From: Roseovarius nanhaiticus
GTDB taxonomy: Bacteria; Pseudomonadota; Alphaproteobacteria; Rhodobacterales; Rhodobacteraceae
Assembly: GCF_900156535.1 (NCBI RefSeq)
Contig: NZ_FTNV01000005.1
Location: 1-64,000 of the forward strand
Length of the DNA: 64,000 nt
Direction of reading: 5' to 3'
The first letter of the stretch is position 1, and each line of letters begins with the position of its first letter. The translations under genes were made by a program, and so were the position numbers. Under the pieces are notes generated by a model that was not told where the DNA came from, searched no databases, and was given only the letters and a program-made list of their open reading frames with translations. Shown piece after piece: positions 36,133-44,903 of this stretch.

Positions 36133-36324
36133 CTGCCGCAAAAACCGGGAGGCCCTGGCCGATGGGTTTTTGTGGATGGCCCCCTTGAGGCTGACTGGCC
36201 GGTCTGTCGCGGCTAGGTTATTCCGAGCGGCGATCGTCCTATGAGCGCGCGGTGACCAGCACCAAGGGGAGGTCGCTGCCGGCGATCACCCACGCCGGAA
36301 CCAGCATCTCTGGAACAGGGATCG

Positions 36325-36355
36325 GGCCGCCCCAAGATCGTCCTGGGACGGCCCA
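36325..36355 (-). terminator. Hairpin downstream of the small gene at 36371
   Basis: GGGCCGCCCCA (36325-36335) pairs with TGGGACGGCCC (36345-36355) with one mismatch. It begins 16 bases after the stop codon on the minus strand. The stem is very stable but no clear T-run follows. Confidence 0.45.
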
Positions 36356-36370
36356 TCCTCGTCAGAGGAT

Positions 36371-36577
36371 TTAGTCCTGGGGATCTTTCGCGCTCGGTGG
36401 GAACATCACCAGCTCCGAGACCGCGACCGGGAAGTCGAGCTTGAGGCTGAAGAACTCCGAGCCGTCCCCGTTGCGGGTGTTGCGGAACATCGCACCCACG
36501 CGCTGAAAACGGGTGCGCTCCTGGCCATCGGTGTCGGTGAACTTGACGGGGACGGTGGCGACGTAGTGGTTGGTCAT
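36371..36577 (-). CDS. Small conserved plasmid protein
   Basis: 68 residues, MTNHYVATVPVKFTDTDGQE then TRFQRVGAMFRNTRNGDGSEF and FSLKLDFPVAVSELVMFPP, beginning after AAGGAGTAATCCAA. It has an all-beta pattern reminiscent of small nucleic-acid-binding proteins, but no named family was recognised. It lies at the oriT-proximal end of the minus-strand block. A frameshifted copy of the same gene lies 190 bp away in opposite orientation (36765-36939), so this copy appears to be the one retained by selection. Confidence 0.65.
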   Translation of the reverse strand: MTNHYVATVPVKFTDTDGQERTRFQRVGAMFRNTRNGDGSEFFSLKLDFPVAVSELVMFPPSAKDPQD

Positions 36578-36764
36578 TTGGATTACTCCTTGTTGCGATG
36601 GGGATCACCCGGCACGGGGGCAAGAGGCCCGGTCGCAAGCGCAAATGCGGAGGGTCCGCGGCCAGCCGTGGAAGCCGTATTTGTGCTTGCCGAAGCGTGA
36701 GCTGAGGGCACGATTGGGCCGACCCCGTGCGATCCACATCTATGAGCAAAAAGGAGTGATCCGG

Positions 36765-36939
36765 ATGACCCTTGCCGTCACGCCGTCGCCACCATCCGCG
36801 TACGCGTCCCGCCGAGCCTGGCCAGGGTGCTGACGGAGCCCGCCCGCGTGGATGCGATGTTCCGAAACACCACCCGAGGGACGCGCAAGTCTTCAGCCTC
36901 AAGTGCGACGTTTCGAGCCTTCGTGTCTTGCGATGCTGA
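36765..36939 (+). pseudogene. Frameshifted inverted copy of the small gene at 36371-36577
   Basis: After AAGGAGTGATCCGG-ATGACC, almost identical to the leader of the intact gene, the product can be followed only by changing frame: HAVATIRVRV (cf. HYVATVPVKF), RVDAMFRNT (cf. RVGAMFRNT) and VFSLKCDV (cf. FFSLKLDF). At least two frameshifts separate these blocks. It is therefore a decayed paralogue in inverted orientation, not a functional gene. Confidence 0.75.
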
Positions 36940-37088
36940 CGATGTGCGTGAGGTGCGCACCATCCCCAGCCCGTACCCGATGCGGATGGACCGAACACTG
37001 ACGGACCGGGTAGAGCGATGACAGTGCCGGCCGCCGCAGCCTGTCGATCTTGCGTAACCGACCGCACACGCCATGAGACATGACGAAA

Positions 37089-37109
37089 GGGCCGCGCCAA
37101 GCGCGACCC
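37089..37109 (-). terminator. Rho-independent terminator after the SLOG-family gene
   Basis: On the minus strand GGGTCGCGC-TTG-GCGCGGCCC is followed by TTTCGT, just after the stop at 37117. The arms pair with one mismatch, and the hairpin plus short T-run fit an intrinsic terminator. Confidence 0.6.
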
Positions 37110-37116
37110 CCTCTCT

Positions 37117-38046
37117 TCAATCCTGCGACGCCTTCTTCGCCGGGTCCGCAACCCGCATGACCGTCAGACCTTTCGCTTCCGCCTTCTGCCCGAGGTTCAG
37201 CGCGACCCCGTTGCCGCCGAAGAGCACAACCCCCGTCGCCGCGAACTTGTCGTCCAGCATCTCGTCGTTGCACTTGAACGGTGCCGCCCGTCCATGCGCG
37301 GACCAGCGCGGATCGAAGCGCGCCTGTGCTATCCCGCGTGCCCGGGCCCACCGAGCCGCAATCATCTCCGCCCCGTGCTTGCCACCCTTGTGGCAGAGGA
37401 AAATCTCCTGATTGCGGTTCTGCCTGATCCGTTCGCGAACCTTGTCGAGCGTGTTGAAGATCACATCGACATCTGTCCAGTCGGTGGCTCCTGAGACGAT
37501 CAGGGGCACCCCCTCGACTGTCGACTTCTCGGCGGTTTCACGGTCGTGCTGTTCCAGGAGCTGCCGCGCCTCGAAGACCGCCCCGGTCTCCTGCGCCCGG
37601 ACGCTTGCGCGCGAGCCCGCTGCCGGGATGAAGGCGTGGCCCGTTTCGATCTCGTAGCATTCCGCCGCAGCCTCGCTCATCACCTCGATGGCGCCGACGA
37701 TCTCGCGCAGCTGCACAAAGCGCGCCTGCGCCTCTTCGAGCGCGGTCTCGGCGATCTCCGATCCGTCATGGGATTTTGCCAGCGCGCCGATCTTGTCGGC
37801 GGTGCGGTCGACCTCCTTGCCGAGTGCCACCTTGCGGCGCTGCAGGATCGTGGCGAGCCCATGGGCCAGCGGTTCGATTTCGGCTTCAAGCCCGGTCCCG
37901 CGTAGCTGACCGAGCAAAGCCTCGAAGCTCTCGCGGATGATGCGGTCGGTCAGGATGTGATCCTCCGGGATCGGCAGCTGCGCGTCCTTCTCGGTCAGCC
38001 CGAAAAGCTCGATGGTCTCGTAGGTGTTCGCAGTGTCATAAGCCAT
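37117..38046 (-). CDS. DUF2493 / SLOG-family protein
   Basis: 309 residues from the ATG at 38046 (MAYDTANTYETIELFGL); an upstream extension is unlikely. The N-terminal half is helical. The C-terminal third is the DUF2493 Rossmann-like domain: VPLIVSGATDWTDVDVIFNT, then IFLCHKGGKHGAEMIAARWA and GVVLFGGNGVALNL, which fits nucleotide or ADP-ribose-derivative sensing as in the SLOG superfamily. It is common on alphaproteobacterial conjugative plasmids. Its role is unknown, and signalling or defence is a family-level possibility. Confidence 0.8.
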   Translation of the reverse strand: MAYDTANTYETIELFGLTEKDAQLPIPEDHILTDRIIRESFEALLGQLRGTGLEAEIEPLAHGLATILQRRKVALGKEVDRTADKIGALAKSHDGSEIAETALEEAQARFVQLREIVGAIEVMSEAAAECYEIETGHAFIPAAGSRASVRAQETGAVFEARQLLEQHDRETAEKSTVEGVPLIVSGATDWTDVDVIFNTLDKVRERIRQNRNQEIFLCHKGGKHGAEMIAARWARARGIAQARFDPRWSAHGRAAPFKCNDEMLDDKFAATGVVLFGGNGVALNLGQKAEAKGLTVMRVADPAKKASQD

Positions 38047-38093
38047 GTCTGGTCTCCAGTGTTCGGTTCCAAGGCCACCACGTGAGTGTGGGG

Positions 38094-38640
38094 GCATGGC
38101 CGAATGCCTGGTTTCCGAATCTGCCCGGGTCAGGGACGGCGCAGCCGCCGGCTTGCCGGGCGCAAAAGTTTTCCGTGCGCAACACCCGACACATGCGCAC
38201 CCTCACGCACGGGACCGCCCCAAGCCATATGTACCGCCCTCGCCGAAAAGTTTTGCGATCCTTGACGCGGGCTGATTTGGGGGCCATCCGGAGGATATGC
38301 TTCCGCACTCATGTGTGTGTGTTTTGACGGTAGGTTTGCCCGACCCGAGCAGGCAAACGGCCTGACCGGACGCGGCAGACGGATGAAGCGACGGGATCGT
38401 TTTGGCCTCAGGCCAAAAACAGACCAGAGCGCAATCCGGCGGAGCGGCCGGGGAGGGACGTGCTCGCGAGGCGGGCAAACCGGGACGCCAAGCGCAACGC
38501 CGCGGTGAGGCCGCATGGCCGAATGCGCGACGGACCGAAGGGCCGTTCTCCCCTGCGACACGCGAAGCCGAGCTGGGGAGGCCGCAAGGCTTAGCCCAAG
38601 GTTGATGCGCTGGCGACGCCGCTGCAGACTACACGGATTA
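38094..38640. other. Gene-free, palindrome-rich region
   Basis: I see no supportable gene here. The region contains TTTTGGCCT-C-AGGCCAAAA (38400-38418), GTTTGCC/GGCAAAC with an 11-nt loop (38334-38358), two AAAAGTTTT sites (near 38164 and 38242), and a 14-bp direct repeat GCATGGCCGAATGC at 38094-38107 and 38513-38526. Such density of symmetric sites suggests protein binding (origin, partition or recombination) or structured RNA. The following stretch to 38780 shows nothing recognisable. Confidence 0.4.
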
Positions 38641-38780
38641 CTTGTCCAAGCATTCGACGTGATGGGCGGGAATCGGACCTGCGGTTTTTCCGTCGCAGCA
38701 CTTTGTCATATCCGATGTTCATCTTAAAAAACGTGAGTGTCGTGATCTTTTCAATCTTGCTGCGCCAAATATCTCTACAG

Positions 38781-41408
38781 CTACTGTGTTTGCCGTATCC
38801 TCAAGCGGTTCTCGATTTCTGTGTGGATGTCGTGACGGGTATCAATCGCGAGTTGCAGCGTAACAGCTATCGCGAAGCGGATGTCTTCGTCTGGGCTCAG
38901 GCCGCCACCCGAAGAGTCGCTGCATTGTACTCGGATTGGTATGATCGCATCTCCGCCAAATGAGGGGGTCAAGACGCGCGCGTGGGATAGCCGACGGGAC
39001 CAAACGGTTCCTTTGGCAATAGCATTTGACGTCGGAACGTCACCCTTCATCTTAAGTCGCCATTCGTTATCTGGTTCGTCCCCTTCATCAGCAGCAACGG
39101 CCTCAAGGCGTGCGAGCCTGTACCTTGCACGCGCGACATCTATAGGAGAAAACCAAGCAAGTGTGACGAGGAGCGATCTATGCACCCGGTCATTTGACAA
39201 TGACTGTGGCAACGGCATTTCAAAGACTCGTGCACCATCTTTGCGGACTGTGCCGAGGCCGACCAACGTCGCTCCCTTCGGCGGCCCTTCGCTCATAAGG
39301 TCCTCGTTCACAAGGCCATAACCGTATCCAGACAGGACCTCAGCACCGGCATGTTCATGATTCTTGCCTGACGCCATTTGGGAGCTGCGAAGGTCTGCTG
39401 CACTTTCTGGCCAACGAGCCCCGTGGACGGTCAGGGTTCGCGTCAGAAGCGCCATGTCGCGTCGAGGGAGTTCTTGTCCTTCATAAGCGCCGTCTGGCCC
39501 TGTCAATGCAGCGGCTGCTTGCAAGATGGATCTGGTAGTGAGCGCAGCTGCACAACTTGTGCCACATGCCCATGCTCGTCGGCCAGATACTGCGGACGAA
39601 TGCGGTGGCGCAGCGACTAGGAGACCGGACGCAGGAAGGGCATTTGCTACCCGAAGGTTTAGATTTCCGCTTATGGAAGAAGCGCGGACGTCATGACGGC
39701 CGCCGACTGCTATTACATCGGGTTTGATGGCGCGATATGCTCCAGGACCAGCCGCCGACGAAACCGCTGGAACCACCGATGCTGCGTCATGAACAGCAAG
39801 TACGCCAGCTGGCAGAATGCCAGAACCCTTGGCGGCGCTGCTTGTCGAAGCGGCACCAACCGTAAGCACGTTCATGGCTTCTGCTGGAGATAGCAGAGTT
39901 CGCCTATGCCGTTGCGCTCGCCGTGCTTCATCCACCATCGCTTGACGAGCCTCGATGGCCGCATCCTCAAATGCGGTGGCGTTGATCCCGGAGACTGTTA
40001 AAGCATCGCCAACATTTCCAGCCGATACGACAAAAAGAACGCCGGCTCGATATGCCCACCAGTCAAGCAACCGGGCCAAGGCGCTCAAGCGGCCAGTGAA
40101 ATGCCCATTCATCACGCCGATGGAGAGATTCACGACGAAAGCATCGGGAGCAATTGGGTTTTGGCCCTCTAACGCCGCAACAAGCGCTGTATGGATCACG
40201 TCGACGAATAGGCGACTTTCGGGAGAAACCGCAGTATTGTCATTGTCAACAAGCACGGGAATCGTAATAAGTCTGCTGTCGGAAACTGGTACACCATCAG
40301 CGTTCAAATCGCCTCGAAGAATCAACGATGACATTGAGGTAGCATGACGACGCTGCCGAACCTGAGAGAGGCGCACAAGATCGTGTACATCCTCGATGTA
40401 TACGCCATCGTTCAGATCAGGATGTGCCGCAATGGGAGTGCCATCCAGCAGCAGTGCGCGAGCTGGGAGTTCGGGGTCAAATTGAGCGTCACGCCGACTT
40501 GCAGGATCATCCCCCGGCCCAGCGTCCCCCGCTTCATCTTCAACCGGTATCGTTTGGGCTATGGTTTGAGGTAAAATAAATTGCAGGCCGTCCAACGTCG
40601 CCAGCCCTTCCGGCGCCGCTGGATTGTCCAGCATCTCTCGGACCGCACCAGCGGGCATCGATGCCAGTAGAGCGTCGTAAACAAAATCGATTTCGGAGAT
40701 TATGCTACGTGCAATTATGTTGCCCCCGAAAGCTTCAACCCGCGCTTGAGCCTCTCGTCGCCACTGATTTCGGCGCTCATCACTGCGCGTTGGCCAAATC
40801 TCGAGCTCGAGGTTCACGGCAACTTCGTCGTCGAAGGGCAAGCGATCACGAATGATCTCTCGTGCCTCAAGTGTCAAACGATCTGCTGGTCCCCAAGGAC
40901 GGAGTTCAGCCAAAAGGTCGAAGAGATTACGCCAAGGAGTTTGACCGTCCGGAAGATCTTCACCTCGCCTGTAAGTTCGCCAAAGCCGACGTAAGGTCTG
41001 CAATGAGCCTTCAGTGGGCATCGTTGCATATAGAGTTGGATTTGCGAACTCGATTCCATCGATTGGCATCCCGCCAGGGAGTGCGTAATCGTCTTCGAGG
41101 TCGACCTCCGTAAGCACTTCGATACCTGCATCGCGCGCAACCCGAATAAGATTTGCGATTGGAACGGCAGAGACAAACACCATCGCGCGCTCGGGCGCTA
41201 TTCCGGCAGGATCCGCCCGAAGCGAGACAGCGGCATCCTCGCCTTGAAAAGCTTGATCTAGGCGTGAGAATTCTCGTCCAAAGCGCTCAGCCTGAACCGT
41301 GCGACCACCTGCGGCACCCCGCGGACGGGGCATTTTGGGTGGAGAACCTTTGATACGCTGTGTCGGCCGCTCTCTAATCGGAAGGGGGAGGATCGGTCGC
41401 TCGGTCAT
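38781..41408 (-). CDS. ietS: IetS-type subtilisin-like (S8) protease
   Basis: About 875 residues from an ATG at 41408, which overlaps the ATPase gene by 35 bases. The subtilase domain lies in the middle: Asp region LLLDGTPIAAHPDLND, His in RQRRHATSMSSLILRGD, oxyanion Asn in FVVSAGNVGDAL, and nucleophile Ser in WACGTSCAAALTTRS. There is no signal peptide, so it acts in the cytoplasm. Paired with an AAA ATPase it matches the IetAS antiphage gene pair known from defence-island surveys. The target is unknown. The pair has lower GC than its neighbours. Confidence 0.85.
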   Translation of the reverse strand: MTERPILPLPIRERPTQRIKGSPPKMPRPRGAAGGRTVQAERFGREFSRLDQAFQGEDAAVSLRADPAGIAPERAMVFVSAVPIANLIRVARDAGIEVLTEVDLEDDYALPGGMPIDGIEFANPTLYATMPTEGSLQTLRRLWRTYRRGEDLPDGQTPWRNLFDLLAELRPWGPADRLTLEAREIIRDRLPFDDEVAVNLELEIWPTRSDERRNQWRREAQARVEAFGGNIIARSIISEIDFVYDALLASMPAGAVREMLDNPAAPEGLATLDGLQFILPQTIAQTIPVEDEAGDAGPGDDPASRRDAQFDPELPARALLLDGTPIAAHPDLNDGVYIEDVHDLVRLSQVRQRRHATSMSSLILRGDLNADGVPVSDSRLITIPVLVDNDNTAVSPESRLFVDVIHTALVAALEGQNPIAPDAFVVNLSIGVMNGHFTGRLSALARLLDWWAYRAGVLFVVSAGNVGDALTVSGINATAFEDAAIEARQAMVDEARRAQRHRRTLLSPAEAMNVLTVGAASTSSAAKGSGILPAGVLAVHDAASVVPAVSSAAGPGAYRAIKPDVIAVGGRHDVRASSISGNLNLRVANALPASGLLVAAPPHSSAVSGRRAWACGTSCAAALTTRSILQAAAALTGPDGAYEGQELPRRDMALLTRTLTVHGARWPESAADLRSSQMASGKNHEHAGAEVLSGYGYGLVNEDLMSEGPPKGATLVGLGTVRKDGARVFEMPLPQSLSNDRVHRSLLVTLAWFSPIDVARARYRLARLEAVAADEGDEPDNEWRLKMKGDVPTSNAIAKGTVWSRRLSHARVLTPSFGGDAIIPIRVQCSDSSGGGLSPDEDIRFAIAVTLQLAIDTRHDIHTEIENRLRIRQTQ

Positions 41409-42396
41409 GGGAATCACTTTCTGGTGCTCGGCCGGAATGGTTGTGCCAGGCACGTATTCGATCGTTGATCAATGTTCTCAATGTTATGCGTCCCTGCGCA
41501 AGAGCCCAGCGACGATGTAAATCATGGAAAAAGGTCTCGGCTTCCGAAAAGCTGAGCGGCGCTACCGCCTCTCTGAGACGCTTCGGCGTATATCCGGCCG
41601 GACCATCGAATTCCCGAAGCCGCTCAGCAAAATAGGTCGTCATGTGCTCATCATCTGGGCGATCAAGCGTCAGACGGATTTCGAACCTGCGCCAAGTCGC
41701 GCGATCCAGTAGCTCGGGATGGTTGGTGGCTCCAACCAGAACGCAGTAGGATGGGAGATCGTCAAGCTGCAGCAACAGCGAAGTGACCAGTCTCTTTATT
41801 TCACCGGTTTCGTGCAAGTCGCCTCGTTCTTTGCCGATCGCGTCAAACTCGTCAAAGAATAGGACGCAGGGTTCGGTTCGGACATAGTCGAAAAGCCTCC
41901 GGAGTCTTTGAGCGGTTTCACCGAGGTAGCTGGTGATGACCGCGTCATATCGAACGACGAACAATGGCAAGGCAAGCTCAGAAGCTATGGCCTCCGCCAA
42001 CGACGTTTTGCCGTTGCCGGGCGGACCAACAAGCAGCAGCCGATGCCGGGGTTCAAATCCATGTGCCCTTAGTACATCAGCGCGCGCCTGCTCTTCGATC
42101 AGTTCAAGGCACGCATTTCGGTTTGCTTGGGTCAGATAGAGCTGAGACAACGCTCGCTCTGGATGGCGGCGATCAATTCCGCCCGAGCCATCTCGAACTC
42201 TTGGGCTGCCGTTGGCCGGGCGTCCAGGAATGTTGGAGACAGGCGCAGCAGAAACCGCTTTGGCAATACGATCAGCGACGCCAGTGTGTTTCTTCGCGCG
42301 CTCCTCAGCCGCAATGGCTTCGGCGGTAACCCGGACGGCATCCTGGTTACCGGAAACTCCGGCCTTTACAAGTTCGACGATCAGCTCGCTGCGCAC
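41374..42396 (-). CDS. ietA: IetA-type AAA+ ATPase
   Basis: 340 residues from a GTG at 42396. A ~100-residue N-terminal region is followed by a classic AAA module: Walker A LLVGPPGNGKTSLAEAIA, Walker B CVLFFDEFDAIGKERGD, sensor 1 VLVGATNHPELLD and an arginine finger in RATWRRFEIRL. A closing helical lid (PLSFSEAETFFHDLHRRWAL) follows. It probably unfolds or presents substrates to, or controls, the adjacent subtilase. The 35-base overlap with ietS implies co-translation. Confidence 0.87.
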   Translation of the reverse strand: MRSELIVELVKAGVSGNQDAVRVTAEAIAAEERAKKHTGVADRIAKAVSAAPVSNIPGRPANGSPRVRDGSGGIDRRHPERALSQLYLTQANRNACLELIEEQARADVLRAHGFEPRHRLLLVGPPGNGKTSLAEAIASELALPLFVVRYDAVITSYLGETAQRLRRLFDYVRTEPCVLFFDEFDAIGKERGDLHETGEIKRLVTSLLLQLDDLPSYCVLVGATNHPELLDRATWRRFEIRLTLDRPDDEHMTTYFAERLREFDGPAGYTPKRLREAVAPLSFSEAETFFHDLHRRWALAQGRITLRTLINDRIRAWHNHSGRAPESDSHDRATDPPPSD

Positions 42397-42627
42397 AAAT
42401 TTCTCCAGTCCGGTCCTCGACCGATTTCGTACTTTTATGACGGATTCAAGAGATTGTCACCCGATTACGCATTTTTCTTTCCGCAAGGCTCTTGCCTACG
42501 CGAGGCATCCTTCTTGGGCAATGCCGCGTCCACATCATCGTTGAGAGTATAAACGACCGTTTCGCCGGAGCCTCACCGTAGCGCGCCGGTAGTTCATTAG
42601 TGGCCGCTCAATGCCTAGCGTACGGCT

Positions 42628-43227
42628 TCAGTCCAGATCGACGTCGCCCAGACGCGGCGCATGGACATGCGTTCGGACAAGAAATGCAGCGGCCGCGCCG
42701 GCCAAAGCGCCGAACAGATGAGCCTCCCACGAGACGCCAGGCTGACCCGGAAGAACGCCCCAGAGAATGGAGCCGTAGAGCAAACCGACCACCAGTGCCG
42801 CGCCCAGCGTGATCAGTGAGCGATCCACGAGGCCGCGCGCGACGAGGAAGCCAAACCAGCCGAAGACGAGCCCTGACGCGCCGATATGGATGGCCGAGCT
42901 TCCGAACAGCCAGACAAGACCGCCGCCGAGGCCGATCACCACGGCGTTCACCGGCAGCAAGGCTCGCGTGGTCGTTGCCACCAGCAGCCCACCCATCACC
43001 AGGAGCGGTGGCGTATTGGCCATAAGATGCGCGAAGCTTCCGTGCAGGAGGGGCATGGCGATGACACCATCCAATCCGCTGACGTGCCGGGGGATCAGGC
43101 CGAAGGCCGGGTTCAAGCCGTAACCGATAATCCAATTGAGGAGGTGAACCGCCCAGAGCAGTGCGACAAAGGCGACAAGCGCCGCGGCGCGCCGAAAGAA
43201 GGCGCGCATGTGATCCCAGTTCATCAT
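42628..43227 (-). CDS. Rhomboid-family intramembrane serine protease
   Basis: 199 residues from tandem ATGs at 43227/43224; longer forms are unlikely. It has six predicted membrane helices. The catalytic serine is in [15 protein letters not shown] and the catalytic histidine in [29 protein letters not shown] is the usual oxyanion/L1 segment. It cleaves membrane proteins within the bilayer; the substrate is unknown. It is a common passenger gene in alphaproteobacterial plasmids. Confidence 0.85.
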   Translation of the reverse strand: MMNWDHMRAFFRRAAALVAFVALLWAVHLLNWIIGYGLNPAFGLIPRHVSGLDGVIAMPLLHGSFAHLMANTPPLLVMGGLLVATTTRALLPVNAVVIGLGGGLVWLFGSSAIHIGASGLVFGWFGFLVARGLVDRSLITLGAALVVGLLYGSILWGVLPGQPGVSWEAHLFGALAGAAAAFLVRTHVHAPRLGDVDLD

Positions 43228-43357
43228 GTTGGCGACAGTAGACGTCACCACAGCACCTTCAACGGCTTTCGCGCGCTCGACACGTTGCCACCTCCGGGAA
43301 AGGGGGTTCGAGGCGGCCAACCTCGGTACGGCCCAAGCCAAGAGAATGGCTCCGATC

Positions 43358-43894
43358 TTACACGGTGTTCCCCGGGCGAAAGGGCTGCGGTTCACACTCG
43401 GGGCGCTTCAGGGCTTCGGCGTATTTGCGGGCATTGTCGTCAATCGTGCCGTGCCAAAGCTTCGAGACGAAGGCCCGGGCGTCTTGGACTGTCATATCCT
43501 TCAGCGAAGAGGACAGCGCCATGAACAGCTCATCCTTGCTGATCGCAGCGGCACTGTGCATAGCGTCCGCGTAGAATGAAGGATCGTTCAGGACCTGCTC
43601 GCTTAGCGGCATCCGCGCGAGGTTGTCTTCCGGGATCGCCATGAAGATCGTGTCCTGCAGGTCGGTCAGATACGCACGCCGCGAGGTGGACACCGGCTTT
43701 CCTGCTGCCTTGGCCTCCAAATATCCCTGCCTGGTCTTGTCGAACTTCGACTTGGCAAATGACATGATGACATCGCGCTTTCGGGCGGGTAGCGCGAATC
43801 CGGTGCAGCGCTCGATATGAGTGAGGAGATCTTCAACCTCTACCTCAACATCAAAGCTCTCGAACCATGGAACCGTCCCTGATCTAGCCGCCAC
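43358..43894 (-). CDS. Hypothetical protein
   Basis: 178 residues, soluble and mainly helical ([25 protein letters not shown] and [29 protein letters not shown]). No family was recognised. The start at 43894 lies 18 bp downstream of the best copy of the 20-bp palindrome, so it is probably controlled with the mobilisation genes. Confidence 0.6.
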   Translation of the reverse strand: MAARSGTVPWFESFDVEVEVEDLLTHIERCTGFALPARKRDVIMSFAKSKFDKTRQGYLEAKAAGKPVSTSRRAYLTDLQDTIFMAIPEDNLARMPLSEQVLNDPSFYADAMHSAAAISKDELFMALSSSLKDMTVQDARAFVSKLWHGTIDDNARKYAEALKRPECEPQPFRPGNTV

Positions 43895-43911
43895 GCGCCC
43901 GCCCTCGACAT

Positions 43912-43931
43912 TACGTTAATATATTATCGTA
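43912..43931. promoter_or_regulatory. AT-rich palindromic operator-like site 4 (best copy)
   Basis: TACGTTAATATATTATCGTA is a near-perfect dyad: 19 of 20 positions agree with TACGATAATATATTATCGTA. It lies directly upstream of the minus-strand gene ending at 43894 and in a gap where no other gene is seen. Confidence 0.6.
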
Positions 43932-43987
43932 TCACACTTACACCTGATCGCAAGCGGGTGGCGTCCTTCACGCAAACGGACATGGAA

Positions 43988-44019
43988 AAAGGGGAACCGT
44001 GATCCCACGGTTCCCCTTT
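43988..44019 (-). terminator. Strong rho-independent terminator of the DUF736 gene
   Basis: AAAGGGGAACCGTG (43988-44001) and CACGGTTCCCCTTT (44006-44019) are perfectly complementary over 14 bp with a 4-nt loop. On the minus strand the stem ends in a T-run (TTTTT), 31 bases after the DUF736 stop. Confidence 0.88.
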
Positions 44020-44050
44020 GGGTTCAGATCGTCTCCCCCTCGCGCGCCGA

Positions 44051-44779
44051 CTAGGCGACCAAGGAGAGCCCCGCGCCCGCGTCCTGCGGCTGCTCACCGC
44101 TGTCGATGAACGGGATGATCGAGAAGGTCTGCCCGCCGCGCTGTTCTTCGTTCTGCACGGCGTTGACGCGCAGGTCGCCATCGGGCGTGTTGATCAGCAG
44201 CGACAGGTAGTCATTGCCCGTGCGGCTGCTTTTGGCCATCCACGCCGAGCCCACGCGGATCGGTGTGCCCCGGGGCGAGCTGACCTCGATACGGTAATCG
44301 GGGTGGGTTTCCTCGGATTTGTAGCTGTTCTCGATCAGCATGAACTCCAGATCGAACATCATGTTGGCGATGTAGCCCGTGAAGGCGTTGTCAGCGTCCA
44401 TGGCGGTGAGCTCGCCCGAGATCGAGCCGGATTTCATCAGGCCGTTCGAGACCAGCGGGATGATCTCGAATTCGCCGCTTTGGGCCGCGCGCGCCTCTTT
44501 CGTCTGCACCGCGTTGACCCGGAAGGGGCCCAAGCCGACATCGATCTGCATCGAGATGTAGGGGTTGCCGCTGGTGTTGCCGGTCTCGTTCCAGGCCGTG
44601 CCGATGCGCACCTTGCGGCCTGATTTGTTGACTGCCGTCACGTCAAAATCCGGGCTGCGTTCGGACATCTTGGCCCGCGCCTCCAACTGGATGGCGATGT
44701 CAAAGCGCGTCGAGTGGATCATGCCGGTGTACTGAGCGGCTGCGGTCTCGACATTGCGGGTGAGGGTTCCTGCGAACAT
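44051..44779 (-). CDS. Tandem DUF736 protein
   Basis: 242 residues from the ATG at 44779 (MFAGTLTRNVETAAAQ). The protein contains two DUF736-like repeats, each ending in the motif IRVGSAWxxKSxxGNxYLSLxI-DxxxGxxRVNAV: KVRIGTAWNETGNTSGNPYI then FRVNAVQ, and IRVGSAWMAKSSRTGNDYLS then LRVNAVQ. DUF736 proteins are frequent on conjugative plasmids and have no proven function; single-stranded DNA or oriT association is speculation. It has a hairpin leader motif upstream (44871) and a strong terminator downstream, so it is probably a well-expressed monocistronic unit. Confidence 0.85.
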   Translation of the reverse strand: MFAGTLTRNVETAAAQYTGMIHSTRFDIAIQLEARAKMSERSPDFDVTAVNKSGRKVRIGTAWNETGNTSGNPYISMQIDVGLGPFRVNAVQTKEARAAQSGEFEIIPLVSNGLMKSGSISGELTAMDADNAFTGYIANMMFDLEFMLIENSYKSEETHPDYRIEVSSPRGTPIRVGSAWMAKSSRTGNDYLSLLINTPDGDLRVNAVQNEEQRGGQTFSIIPFIDSGEQPQDAGAGLSLVA

Positions 44780-44870
44780 GGGATGTTTCCTTTTGGATTG
44801 GCCGGTGCCTGACGTCCTTGCCAGCGCATCCGGGATTGCTTTTTCGACCCCTCCTGGGATCACAAACCAG

Positions 44871-44890
44871 AAAGCTCGCTTTCCTTTCAG
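44871..44890 (-). promoter_or_regulatory. Recurrent leader motif, copy 1
   Basis: AAAGCTCGCTTTCCTTTCAG on the plus strand, 92 bp upstream of the DUF736 start. It belongs to a set of five copies of AAAGCCYGCTTTNNCTTTTC (also near 46262, 50582, 55505 and 56005), all upstream of minus-strand genes. AAAGC/GCTTT can form a tiny hairpin. Confidence 0.45.
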
Positions 44891-44903
44891 CCCCGCCCAC
44901 GGG

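Noticed and set aside
36213-37151. 312-codon minus-strand open frame across the oriT-proximal region
   Set aside because: It overlaps the intact 68-residue gene in another frame, the inverted frameshifted copy and a terminator. The translation is low-complexity Arg/Pro-rich.
38655-38685. tRNA-like T-arm on the minus strand (GGTCCGATTCCCGC)
   Set aside because: The sequence resembles a T-loop, but the T-stem has a mismatch and no acceptor, D or anticodon arms can be drawn in the surrounding DNA.
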